Below are positions 7,913 through 15,161 of a DNA stretch of 20,862 nt, piece after piece (within the stretch, counting starts at the first letter, position 1; the number at the start of each line of letters is the position of its first letter). Position numbers and translations under genes: made by a program. The stretch is taken from positions 1 through 20,862 of the forward strand of contig JBIOVQ010000253.1 in NCBI GenBank assembly GCA_044867805.1, written 5' to 3'. The notes below the pieces were generated by a model. That model ran no database searches and was not told where the DNA came from. It worked only from the letters and a program-made list of their open reading frames with translations. This DNA is from SG8-41 sp044867805. GTDB taxonomy: Bacteria > Pseudomonadota > Gammaproteobacteria > Burkholderiales > SG8-41.

Positions 7913-9499
7913 TCAGACGACCGCGAAGTTGCGCATCATCATGCCGTCCTCGTGCTCCAGGTTGTGGCAGTGGAACATGTAGCGCTGGCGGCCGCGGAAC
8001 GCCGGCTCGTCCGGGAGGGCGAAATCGACCGCAAGCCACACGGTCTCGTTCGGCCATACCACGACCGTATCCTTGACGCCGAAGTCGGTGGACAGGCGCC
8101 CGGAGCCCTGTTCCGCGAGAGCGCGTGCCGGGCCGAAGGTGCCGCGGCGCCGCAAAACGCGGAAACCGAATCCGTGCAGATGCATCGGGTGCGGCATCGA
8201 GATCGGGCTGTTGCGGATCTCCCAGACTTCGCGCGCGCCGCGACCGACGGAGAACGCGACCTCGTCTGATCGGTAGGGCGTGTTGTCGATCAGAAAGCCT
8301 GCCTGCTCGTCGAAGTCCAGCCGCATGCTCCGCGGCGCAGCATCGGTCGCGGCTGCCGCTTCAGGAAGCGTTGATAGCCGCGCCGGCAGCGGCGGAGCCG
8401 CCGCCGGTGCTCCGCCGGCACGCAGGGTGAACAGCGCAAGGTCCGCCCCATCGGGCAGGTGGTCGGCGGCCCCGCTGGCGACCGCGGCAGTGCAGACTTT
8501 CTCGGCCGCGAGCGGCGGATAGCGCCCGCGGGCGGGATGCGAGTGCGCAAGCGCGCCGCCGCGCACCTGGTGACGGGGGTCGAACGCCAGGCTTACGGCG
8601 GCGATTTCCCCGCGGCCCGAAACGTCGATCGCAACATCCACGCGTTCGGCGGGATGGACGAACACGCGGTCAAGGGCGATCGGAGCGGCGAGCAGTCCGC
8701 CGTCGGTGCCCAGCAGGTGGAACGGAATGTTGGCGGCGCCGTCACGACCGCTTTCCCGGAATGCAAGCAGCAGACCGCGCGCATTGCAGGCGTTGAGCAG
8801 TTGCAGCCGCACCCAGCCGTGCGCGACCGGCAGCGTGGCGTCGAGCGCTCCATTGACCAGCGCGCGGTTGCCGAACCAGCCGTGCAGGCAGTCGGCCGCG
8901 GAGGGCGCGTAGGGGCGCAGCACGCCACCGGCGACGCGCACGTCGGCCACCGCGAGCGCGAGCCGGTTCGCGGGGACGAGCGCGAGCGCGGCGTCGAGCG
9001 CGGCGTCCTCGGGGTCGCTGACAACCAGCAGGCCCGCCAGCCCTGCATGGACCTGCTCGGCCGTGAACCCATGCGGGTGCGCGTGAAACCAGTAGAGCCC
9101 GGCGCGGTTCCTTACCTCGAAGGAGAGCGTCTTGCTCGCCCCCGGCTCGATCGCGTCGAACCCGGCGCCATCCTGCGCTTCGGGCAGCGTGAGGCCGTGG
9201 AAATGGACGGTAGTGGGCTGCGGCAGCCGGTTCTCGATCACGGCGTCGACGCGGTCCCCGCGCCGCGCCACGAGTACCGGATAGGGCACTGTCCGCCCGC
9301 CCAGGTCGGCGGTGTAACGGCAGCGGCCGGAGACGGGATCCACGCGCTCGACGATCAGCCGCCGGACGGCGCTCAAGGGCGTGACAACGCCTCCGGCCGG
9401 CGCGGGCAGGGACGTTGCGGCAATTCTGTTTGGGAAACGCGAGCAGGCCGCTGCGCCGGCAGCAGCAGCGCTGACCCCAAGAAAGCGGCGCCGGTTCAA
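7913..9499 (-). CDS. Tat-exported multicopper oxidase (CueO / CotA / laccase-like)
   Basis: This 528-residue three-cupredoxin-domain enzyme reduces oxygen while oxidising Cu(I), phenols or another donor in the periplasm. All four copper motifs are intact: HFHG (H99, H101), WFHAH (H139, H141), HPMHLHG (H437, H440, H442) and FHCHNLEH with the trailing MM (H510, C511, H512, H516 and axial M521). A Tat motif is at residues 3-7 (RRRFL). The alanine-rich core ends in AAAC with C19, so it may be a lipoprotein. The start appears to be a TTG with no good ribosome site; an upstream in-frame stop at 9569 leaves no ATG or GTG alternative. There is no methionine-rich insert of the CueO kind. It follows the cytochrome gene on the same strand after 150 bases. 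Confidence 0.9.
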   Translation of the reverse strand: MNRRRFLGVSAAAAGAAACSRFPNRIAATSLPAPAGGVVTPLSAVRRLIVERVDPVSGRCRYTADLGGRTVPYPVLVARRGDRVDAVIENRLPQPTTVHFHGLTLPEAQDGAGFDAIEPGASKTLSFEVRNRAGLYWFHAHPHGFTAEQVHAGLAGLLVVSDPEDAALDAALALVPANRLALAVADVRVAGGVLRPYAPSAADCLHGWFGNRALVNGALDATLPVAHGWVRLQLLNACNARGLLLAFRESGRDGAANIPFHLLGTDGGLLAAPIALDRVFVHPAERVDVAIDVSGRGEIAAVSLAFDPRHQVRGGALAHSHPARGRYPPLAAEKVCTAAVASGAADHLPDGADLALFTLRAGGAPAAAPPLPARLSTLPEAAAATDAAPRSMRLDFDEQAGFLIDNTPYRSDEVAFSVGRGAREVWEIRNSPISMPHPMHLHGFGFRVLRRRGTFGPARALAEQGSGRLSTDFGVKDTVVVWPNETVWLAVDFALPDEPAFRGRQRYMFHCHNLEHEDGMMMRNFAVV

Positions 9500-9510
9500 G
9501 AGGGATCGGC

Positions 9511-9526
9511 CGTAAGGTGCCTTACG
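9511..9526. promoter_or_regulatory. Perfect 16-base dyad before the multicopper oxidase start
   Basis: CGTAAGG and CCTTACG are exact inverted 7-base arms around TG. The dyad lies 11 bases upstream of the TTG start and near the expected transcription start of the promoter proposed at 9532-9561. It could be an operator or a small leader hairpin. Confidence 0.35.
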
Positions 9527-9531
9527 CCAAG

Positions 9532-9561
9532 ACGATACCAGTAAGCAGACGCTTTGCTCAA
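9532..9561 (-). promoter_or_regulatory. Possible promoter of the multicopper oxidase gene
   Basis: On the minus strand TTGAGC (9561-9556) and TATCGT (9537-9532) are 18 bases apart. The match is weak, but the gene is separated from the upstream cytochrome gene by 150 bases and may need its own promoter. The same gap holds a 10-base inverted repeat (9571-9580 with 9642-9651) whose outer arm covers the cytochrome stop codon. Confidence 0.28.
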
Positions 9562-9649
9562 AGAATATTCAGCCCGCATGTCCCCGTCGCCGGCGGTCGC
9601 GCCCCCCCTCAAAATCCTTCTGGCGCCGGCCAGTCATGCAGCATGCGGG

Positions 9650-10234
9650 CTAGCGCAGCCCGGCGAGGTAGTGGCCGAGATCCTCGATGTCGCGCTCGGA
9701 CAGGGTTTTCGAAACGCTCGCCATGTTGCCCGCATCGTTGGTGCGGCGGTAAGCCTTGAAGTCCTTCAACTGCTTGACGGTGTACTGGTAGTGCTGGCCG
9801 GCGACGCGCGGGATCTCGTTCTGGCCCAGGAATCCCCCCAGGTGGCACATGGTGCACAGGGTTTCTTCGGCTTTGGCCTTGCCGCGCCTGGCGCGCGCCT
9901 CGTTGACCTTGAAGTCCGGGGGGCGCGGCCGTTGCGCGGCGAAGAATGCCGACAGATCGAGCATGTCGTTGCGCGAAAGTTTCGCGACGAACGGGTCCAT
10001 GGCGGGCTCCTTGCGGCGCCCTTCCTGGAAGTCCTTGAGCTGAAGGTAGGTGTAGCGCGCCGTCTGCCCGGCCAGGATCGGGAACTGCGGATTGGTCGAG
10101 TTCCCGTTCGGGCCATGGCAGGCGATGCAGGCTTCCGCCTTCTTGCGGCCGGCCTCGATGTCCTGCGCCTGCGCGGCGCAGCAGAAGAGCAGGGCGAGCC
10201 CCGTGATCGGGCCCGTCAGGCTCCGAATCGGCAT
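9650..10234 (-). CDS. Diheme cytochrome c4-type electron carrier
   Basis: This 194-residue exported protein has two similar class I cytochrome c domains. Haem 1 binds at C36-I-A-C39-H40 and haem 2 at C127-T-M-C130-H131. Likely axial methionines are M79 (EPAMDPF) and M171 (AGNMASVS). Each domain has the family's GQ..Y...QLKDF helix (LAGQTARYTYLQLKDF, then VAGQHYQYTVKQLKDF), showing internal duplication. A signal peptide is cut after about A23 (CCAAQA). AAGGAG five bases upstream decides for the ATG at 10234 rather than the GTG directly before it. Its position behind the quinoprotein dehydrogenase gene suggests that it accepts electrons from that enzyme and passes them to a terminal oxidase. 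Confidence 0.92.
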   Translation of the reverse strand: MPIRSLTGPITGLALLFCCAAQAQDIEAGRKKAEACIACHGPNGNSTNPQFPILAGQTARYTYLQLKDFQEGRRKEPAMDPFVAKLSRNDMLDLSAFFAAQRPRPPDFKVNEARARRGKAKAEETLCTMCHLGGFLGQNEIPRVAGQHYQYTVKQLKDFKAYRRTNDAGNMASVSKTLSERDIEDLGHYLAGLR

Positions 10235-10249
10235 CACGGCTCCTTTCGC

Positions 10250-10277
10250 AAAAAAATAGGCCGCCCGGGGGCGGCCT
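10250..10277 (-). terminator. Rho-independent terminator between the quinoprotein dehydrogenase and cytochrome c4 genes
   Basis: Read on the minus strand, AGGCCGCC and GGCGGCCT form a perfect 8-bp stem around a 4-base loop, then A and seven T. It lies 22 bases after the dehydrogenase stop and directly ahead of the cytochrome ribosome site. The cytochrome is therefore made from read-through or from its own promoter. Confidence 0.85.
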
Positions 10278-10298
10278 GTTTCCCCGCTGCTGCAGCGC

Positions 10299-12032
10299 TC
10301 AGTCGCCGAGCGTGTAGACGAACACGCTGTTGCCGCGCTTGAAGTCGAGCTGCGTATTGCCGCCGCAGCCCATGGCGATGTACTGCTTCTTGCCGACCAT
10401 GTAGGACACCGGCATGGCGTTGGCGCCCGCGCCGCAGTTGAAGCTCCACAGCCTTTTGCCGCTCTTCGCGTCGAGGGCGTTGAAACTGCCGTTGCCTTCG
10501 CCGAAGAACACCAGCCCGCCGGCGGTGGCGAGCGCGCCGCCGATCAGCGGCTGCTCGGTGTCGTACTTCCACGCCATCTTGCCGGTATCGACGTTGACCG
10601 CCGCGAGGCGGCCCCACTGCTTCTCGCTCGGTATCGCCTTGAACGCGCCGCCCAGCCACAGCTTGGAGCCGCCCGGGTACTTCGCGGCCTCGACGTGGTA
10701 GGTCATCGGCTGGTGCAGGTTGAGCACGTAGGCGAGGCGGGTCTCCGGGCTGAACGCCATCGGCGACCATTCGACGCCGCCGTTGGCGCCGGGCAGCATG
10801 CGCGCACCCTGCGCGGTGGGCAGCACCCACATGTTCTCCTGCGGGATCATGGCCTCGGAGAAGCGGATCAGCCTGCCGGTTGCGCGCTCATGCACATAAA
10901 CGTGGCCGGTCTTGCCGCCGTGGATCGCCGCCGGGACCATCTTGCCGCCCTTGTCCTTCACGTCGATGAGGATCACCGGGCTGACCGCGTCGAGGTCCCA
11001 GACGTCGTGCGCGATGTACTGCGAGTGCCATTTATAGGTGCCCTTGTCGAGATCGACGGCGACCATCGAGTTGGTGTAGAGGTTGTCGCCCGGGCGCTCC
11101 GCCCCGTAGAGGTCGGGGGAGGGATTGCCGACGACGAAGATGACCGTGCGCGTTTTCAGATCGACCGCCGGGTTCATCCATACGCCGCCACCGAGCGTCT
11201 GCCAGAACGAGCTGTCCTTGGCGAACTGCTTCTTCTCGGCCGCGATGTCGCGCTTCATGTTGCGCCCGGTCGCGTCGTTGACTGCCCATACGCCCTCGTG
11301 GCCCTTCTCGGGGATGGTGTAGAACGTCCACAGCAGCTTGCCGGAGCCGGTGTCGAAGGCCTTGACGAAGCCGCGCACGCCGTACTCGCCGCCGTTGGTG
11401 CCGATGAGCACCTTGTTGTCGATCACCGTGGGCGCCATGGTTTCGCTGTAGCCTTTCTCCGGATCGGCGATCTGCGTCTCCCACAGCAGCTTGCCGGTCT
11501 TGGCGTCGAGCGCCACCATCTTGGCGTCCAGCGTGCCCATGAACAGCCTGCCCCCGGAGATCGCGACGCCGCGGTTGTTGGGGCCGCAGCAGAAGGTGGT
11601 GACCGGTCCCATCTTGTGCTTGTAGTGCCAGAACTGCTTGCCGGTCACCGCGTCGATCGCGTAGACGTGGTTGAACGAGGTGGTCAGGAACATGACGCCG
11701 TCCACCACGATCGGCGCGGTTTCCATCGATTCCAGGACCTCGGTCTGGAATACGAATGCCGGCCGCAGCTTCGCCACGTTGCCGGCGTTGATCTGCTTGC
11801 CCGGGTAGTAGCGCGTCTGCGCGTAGTCGCCGTTCGTGTGCAGCCAGTTCGCGCTGTCACGAGCCGCTTTGTTCAATTGCTCCTGGGACACGTTGATCAC
11901 CTTCGGTACGCCGCTACCGGTCGTGGCAGGCTTGGCTCCCTTGACTTCCTGCGCCAGCGCCGCACCCGACACAAACACCAGGCATCCGAGCAACGCGCCG
12001 CAACGCGCGAGAATGTGAGTGAGGGTTTTCAT
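10299..12032 (-). CDS. Periplasmic PQQ-dependent (quinoprotein) alcohol dehydrogenase
   Basis: This 577-residue eight-bladed quinoprotein oxidises a primary or secondary alcohol with PQQ and passes electrons to a cytochrome c. The signal peptide is residues 1-27 (ending SGAALA). Tryptophan-docking-type repeats occur throughout, for example FQTEVLESMETAPIVVDGVM and LDAKTGKLLWE. The adjacent cysteines C148-C149 (TTFCCGP) form the ring typical of these enzymes. The active-site region reads AHDVWDLDAVSP, with D346 the likely catalytic base and D348 two residues later. The chain ends without a fused cytochrome domain, so the separate cytochrome c4 is the likely partner. The ATG at 12032 is chosen for its AAGGAG site and for the signal peptide that follows; the open frame upstream to 12125 has neither. 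Confidence 0.9.
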   Translation of the reverse strand: MKTLTHILARCGALLGCLVFVSGAALAQEVKGAKPATTGSGVPKVINVSQEQLNKAARDSANWLHTNGDYAQTRYYPGKQINAGNVAKLRPAFVFQTEVLESMETAPIVVDGVMFLTTSFNHVYAIDAVTGKQFWHYKHKMGPVTTFCCGPNNRGVAISGGRLFMGTLDAKMVALDAKTGKLLWETQIADPEKGYSETMAPTVIDNKVLIGTNGGEYGVRGFVKAFDTGSGKLLWTFYTIPEKGHEGVWAVNDATGRNMKRDIAAEKKQFAKDSSFWQTLGGGVWMNPAVDLKTRTVIFVVGNPSPDLYGAERPGDNLYTNSMVAVDLDKGTYKWHSQYIAHDVWDLDAVSPVILIDVKDKGGKMVPAAIHGGKTGHVYVHERATGRLIRFSEAMIPQENMWVLPTAQGARMLPGANGGVEWSPMAFSPETRLAYVLNLHQPMTYHVEAAKYPGGSKLWLGGAFKAIPSEKQWGRLAAVNVDTGKMAWKYDTEQPLIGGALATAGGLVFFGEGNGSFNALDAKSGKRLWSFNCGAGANAMPVSYMVGKKQYIAMGCGGNTQLDFKRGNSVFVYTLGD

Positions 12033-12146
12033 TGACTGCTCCTTGGTTGTTTCGACACAGCGGGGGAACAAGTGCAGGGCGGAGGCCAAACCGCGACGCA
12101 CTCGCATCCCTTTACCGGAATTCATTCTCCGGGACTGCTGCTATTA

Positions 12147-12175
12147 TTATTAACGCGATTCTTGCAGGCTACAAT
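12147..12175. promoter_or_regulatory. Possible overlapping divergent promoters (quinoprotein dehydrogenase / ankyrin gene)
   Basis: On the minus strand TTGTAG (12174-12169) and TAATAA (12152-12147) are 16 bases apart and face the dehydrogenase. On the plus strand TACAAT (12170-12175) could serve as a -10 for the ankyrin gene, with TTATTA 17 bases before it. The same bases would serve both directions. Apart from a possible leader hairpin at 12232-12265, the 272-base gap holds nothing else I recognise. Confidence 0.3.
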
Positions 12176-12304
12176 GCGCGGCTTGCAAGGCGATGCCCGT
12201 ATCACAGTACGGACCCGTCTGAACGGGGGGTGCTGCGGCGCGGAAGGAAGATCCGCCGGCGCAGCGCTCCGAGCTGCCGGCCGTCGCTTGGAGAGGAGGA
12301 GATT

Positions 12305-12943
12305 GTGAAGGGCCTGGCGCTGCTGGGATTGCTATTCGCAGTGTTTCCCATTGCTGCGTTGCCGCAAACAGCCAATATCAACTCCGATATGTTGCTGGCG
12401 GCGCGCAAGGGCAGCGAGGCGACCGTGAAGGCGTTGCTCGACCAGGGCGCGAGCGTGAACTCGCGCAATCGCCTCGGGGACACCCCGCTCATGATCGCGG
12501 CGAAAAACGGCCACACCGCCATGGGCCTGATGCTGATCGAGCGCGGCGCCGACGTGAACATCCGCAACCTGTCGGGCGTTTCGCCGCTGATGGCTGCCGC
12601 CTTCGAAGGCAACCTGCAACTGGTGCAGGCGCTGCTCGCGCGCCGGGCCGACGTCGCCCCCGTCGACCGGGTGAAAAAGACAGCCGCGATCTACGCCGCG
12701 GGCAACGGCCATGCCGAGGTGCTGCGCGTGCTGCTCGACGCCGGGGTCGACGTCAACGCGCGTTACGACAACGATCTCACGGCACTGATGTGGGCGGCGG
12801 CTTACGGGCGCGATGAGGCAGTGAAGCTACTGCTGGGACGTGGCGCCGACATCAACGCTCGCGACAACCGCGGCAAAACCGCGGCGGCGATGGCCGAGGA
12901 GGGGGGGCACCGCACCACCCTCAAGCTCCTGCGAAACAAGTAG
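12305..12943 (+). CDS. Exported ankyrin-repeat protein
   Basis: This 212-residue protein has an N-terminal signal peptide (hydrophobic core about residues 4-19, likely cut near ALPQT) followed by about six ankyrin repeats that fill the rest. Repeat cores are visible as LLAARKGSE, TPLMIAAKNGH, SPLMAAAFEGN, AAIYAAGNGH, TALMWAAAYGR and AAAMAEEGGH, each about 33 residues apart and joined by 'LL..GADVN.R' loops. Ankyrin repeats bind other proteins, and no catalytic domain is attached. The GTG start at 12305 is set by GGAGAGGAGGAG just upstream and by the signal peptide; the frame stays open to 12032 but without such a site. It is divergent from the quinoprotein dehydrogenase gene, so a helper role in that system is possible but unproven. 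Confidence 0.88.
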   Translation: MKGLALLGLLFAVFPIAALPQTANINSDMLLAARKGSEATVKALLDQGASVNSRNRLGDTPLMIAAKNGHTAMGLMLIERGADVNIRNLSGVSPLMAAAFEGNLQLVQALLARRADVAPVDRVKKTAAIYAAGNGHAEVLRVLLDAGVDVNARYDNDLTALMWAAAYGRDEAVKLLLGRGADINARDNRGKTAAAMAEEGGHRTTLKLLRNK

Positions 12944-12965
12944 AACAGGGCGAGCAGTGACGTGA

Positions 12966-13030
12966 CTAGAACCTGTCTCCAAAATCAAGAAAGGTAGTGG
13001 TTGCATTCTTGTTTTTGAGACAGCTTCTAG
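12966..13030. repeat. 65-base inverted-repeat element bounded by CTAG, possible MITE or bidirectional terminator
   Basis: The left arm (12966-12991) and right arm (13006-13030) pair over about 23 of 26 positions around a 14-base loop. Both outer ends are CTAG, which would fit a 4-base target duplication of the IS5-type YTAR kind. The element sits between two convergent genes, and its outer CTAG contains the TAG stop of the small gene at 13027. There is no free T-run after the stem, so a simple terminator is less likely, although A and T runs lie within the arms. Confidence 0.6.
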
Positions 13031-13218
13031 CTGTGGCCGGGTGGCTTGCGCTCGGGAGCCTGAGGGGGGCTGACTGACTCGCCCGGTACCACGGCCGCGA
13101 CCGGGTCGCTGGCCGGGAAGGTTTCTTTCAAGCCCGCTTCGAGCGCACGCTCCGCCTTGTCTGCGGGGCGGAGAGGCTTCTTGGGCGGGCGATTCTTGGG
13201 CAAATGCAGTGTTGCCAT
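13027..13218 (-). CDS. Small conserved-type protein with an ETFPASDP motif
   Basis: This 63-residue, proline- and charge-rich protein begins MATLHLPKNRPPKKPL, contains ALEAGLKETFPASDPVAVV-like sequence in its middle (residues about 30-45) and ends in a low-complexity proline tail. The 'LxEALKETFPASDP' block recurs in many small uncharacterised proteobacterial proteins, so this is likely a real gene although no function is known. There is no signal peptide, membrane segment or cysteine. CGGAG five bases before the ATG is a good ribosome site. It lies downstream of lpdA on the same strand with 124 bases between. The lpdA stop is followed by a hairpin with 7-base arms (13318-13344), so the two may be transcribed separately. 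Confidence 0.65.
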   Translation of the reverse strand: MATLHLPKNRPPKKPLRPADKAERALEAGLKETFPASDPVAAVVPGESVSPPQAPERKPPGHS

Positions 13219-13342
13219 GGATGCTCCGTGATTGCAGGACCTACGCCCGGTACGACCGCGCCCGGTGCGCGGGGTTTCAGCAATCTTGGAGGGTGGTTTT
13301 GCCCCGGGGTGTCGGGGAACGGCTACAGCGACAGCGGAGCCG

Positions 13343-15142
13343 TTACGACCTCTTCGGAATGTAGAGGTCGGTGATCGACCCTTCCGCGATCTCGGCGGAG
13401 AAGAAGACGGTCTCGGACAGCGTCGGGTGCGGGTGGATGGTGAGGCCGATATCGGCTGCATCCGCCCCCAGCTCGAGCGCCAGCACGGCCTCGGAGATCA
13501 GCTCGCCGGCGTTCACTCCGACGATCGCCGCGCCCAGCAGGCGGTGCGTGGTCTTGTCGAACAGGAGCTTGGTCATGCCCTCGTCGCGATCCATCGCCAG
13601 CGCGCGCCCGCTCGCCGCCCACGGGAACGCCGCTTTCTCGTAGTCGGCGCCGCGCGCCTGGAGCTGGGTCTCGGTCTCGCCCATCCACGCGATTTCGGGG
13701 TCGGTGAACGCCACCGATGGGACCGTGCGCGCGTCGAAATAAGCCTTGTGCCCGGCGGCGACCTCGGCCGCGATCTTGCCTTCGTGCGACGCCTTGTGCG
13801 CGAGCATGGGCTCGCCGCAGATGTCGCCGATGGCGTGGATGTGCGGCACGTTGGTGCGCAGTTGCTTGTCGACCGGGATGTAGCCGCGCTCGTTGACGTT
13901 GACGCCCGCTGCCTGCGCGTTGATCTCCTTCCCGTTCGGCCGGCGCCCCACCGCCATGAGCACGCCGTCAAAGACCTCCGGCTTGGGTGCGCCTGCGCCG
14001 TCGTAGGCGACCTTGAGCCCGTCTTTCTGTGCCTCGATCTTCGCGACTTTGGTCTTGAGCAGGATCTTCTCGTAGCGCTTCTCGATCCGCTTCGCGAGCG
14101 GGCGCACGACGTCCTTGTCGGCGCCGGGGATGAGCGAGTCCATCAGCTCCACGACGGTGATGCGCGCGCCCAGCGCGTCGTACACCGTCGCCATCTCGAG
14201 GCCGATGATGCCGCCGCCGATCACCAGCAGCCGTTTCGGCACTTCGGCGATCTCGAGCGCGCTGGTGGAGTCGATCATGCGCTTGTCGTCGTACGGGAAA
14301 CCGGGGATGCGTGCGATGGAGGACCCGGCCGCGATGATGCAGGCGTCGAAGGAAATGGTCTTCGCGCCGTTGGGCGTCTCGACGCGCAGCGTGTGCGGCG
14401 AGGCGAACTGGCCCTTGCCCTGCACGACTTCCACCTTGCGCTGCTTCGCCAGACCAGCGAGCCCCTTTGTAAGCTTCGCGACGACGCCGGACTTCCACGC
14501 GCGGAGTTTCTCCAGGCTGACCTTGGGCTTGCCGAACTCGATGCCGGCGTGCGCGACCTCGCCGGCCTCGGTCAGCACCTTGGCGATATGGAGCAGGGCC
14601 TTCGATGGGATACAGCCGACGTTGAGGCATACGCCGCCGAGCGTCGGAAAGCGCTCGACCAGCACTACCTTCTTGCCCAGATCCGCGGCGCGGAACGCCG
14701 CCGTGTAGCCGCCGGGCCCGGCGCCCAACACGAGCACCTCGGCGTGGAGGTCGCCCCGAACCCCCCCTGCCGTCCCCCCCTTCGTAAGGGGGGGAGATTC
14801 AGGGGGCGTGACCGGCGGGGTCGGGCGGGCGGGGGCTCTCGTCTCTTCCGTCCCTCCCTTGACCCCCCCACTATCCCCCCCCTGATAAGGGGGGGACGAA
14901 AGGGGGGGTTCCAACGTCAGGATCAGCGAGCCCTCCGAGACCTTGTCGCCCTTCCTGATCCTGAGTTCCTTCACCACGCCGGCCTGCGGCGCCGGCACGT
15001 CCATCGTCGCCTTGTCCGACTCCAGCGTGATGAGGGGATCCTCCTTCTTCACGCTGTCGCCCGGCTTCACCAGCACCTCGATCACCGGGATGTTCTTGAA
15101 GTCCCCGATGTCGGGAACTCTTATCTCAACGAGATCGGCCAT
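13343..15142 (-). CDS. lpdA: Dihydrolipoamide dehydrogenase (E3) with N-terminal lipoyl domain
   Basis: This 599-residue flavoprotein reoxidises dihydrolipoyl groups of 2-oxoacid dehydrogenase complexes with NAD. Residues 1-78 are a lipoyl domain with the lipoylated lysine K44 in ESDKATMDVP. Residues 79-131 are a linker, and the E3 part follows. FAD binds at GAGPGG (140-145), the redox disulfide is C172/C177 in GGVCLNVGCIPSK, the second dinucleotide fold has VIGGGIIGLE, and the catalytic histidine is H572 in HPHPTLSE. A lipoyl-fused E3 is typical of betaproteobacterial pyruvate dehydrogenase systems, but no aceE or aceF is adjacent here. The linker is encoded by two palindromic C-run/G-run repeats. 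The start has only a weak ribosome site and follows the repeat array at 15162. Confidence 0.95.
   Translation of the reverse strand: MADLVEIRVPDIGDFKNIPVIEVLVKPGDSVKKEDPLITLESDKATMDVPAPQAGVVKELRIRKGDKVSEGSLILTLEPPLSSPPYQGGDSGGVKGGTEETRAPARPTPPVTPPESPPLTKGGTAGGVRGDLHAEVLVLGAGPGGYTAAFRAADLGKKVVLVERFPTLGGVCLNVGCIPSKALLHIAKVLTEAGEVAHAGIEFGKPKVSLEKLRAWKSGVVAKLTKGLAGLAKQRKVEVVQGKGQFASPHTLRVETPNGAKTISFDACIIAAGSSIARIPGFPYDDKRMIDSTSALEIAEVPKRLLVIGGGIIGLEMATVYDALGARITVVELMDSLIPGADKDVVRPLAKRIEKRYEKILLKTKVAKIEAQKDGLKVAYDGAGAPKPEVFDGVLMAVGRRPNGKEINAQAAGVNVNERGYIPVDKQLRTNVPHIHAIGDICGEPMLAHKASHEGKIAAEVAAGHKAYFDARTVPSVAFTDPEIAWMGETETQLQARGADYEKAAFPWAASGRALAMDRDEGMTKLLFDKTTHRLLGAAIVGVNAGELISEAVLALELGADAADIGLTIHPHPTLSETVFFSAEIAEGSITDLYIPKRS
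14750..14908 (-). repeat. Two palindromic C7/G7 repeat units inside the lpdA linker
   Basis: Two roughly 57-60 base units lie in direct orientation. Each is centred on a hairpin of C-run and G-run arms (14774-14794, and 14875-14895 with an 8-base C-run) and flanked by further C and G runs. They encode PPLSSPPYQGGDSGGVKGG and PPESPPLTKGGTAGGVRGD, which are visibly the same peptide twice. The repeats fall exactly between the lipoyl and FAD domains and keep the reading frame. Confidence 0.8.
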
Positions 15143-15161
15143 ACGGCGCGCCTAGATACTT

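Noticed and set aside
9511..9526. CueR-type copper operator
   Set aside because: MerR-family copper operators have longer, differently spaced arms lying between -35 and -10; this dyad is 7-2-7 and lies downstream of the proposed -10.
10299..12125. Longer 608-residue form of the quinoprotein dehydrogenase
   Set aside because: The extra 31 residues precede a complete signal peptide, and the AAGGAG site belongs to the ATG at 12032.
14750..14908. CRISPR or intergenic repeat breaking the lpdA gene
   Set aside because: The reading frame continues without a stop through both units, and both flanking domains are complete, so the gene is not broken.
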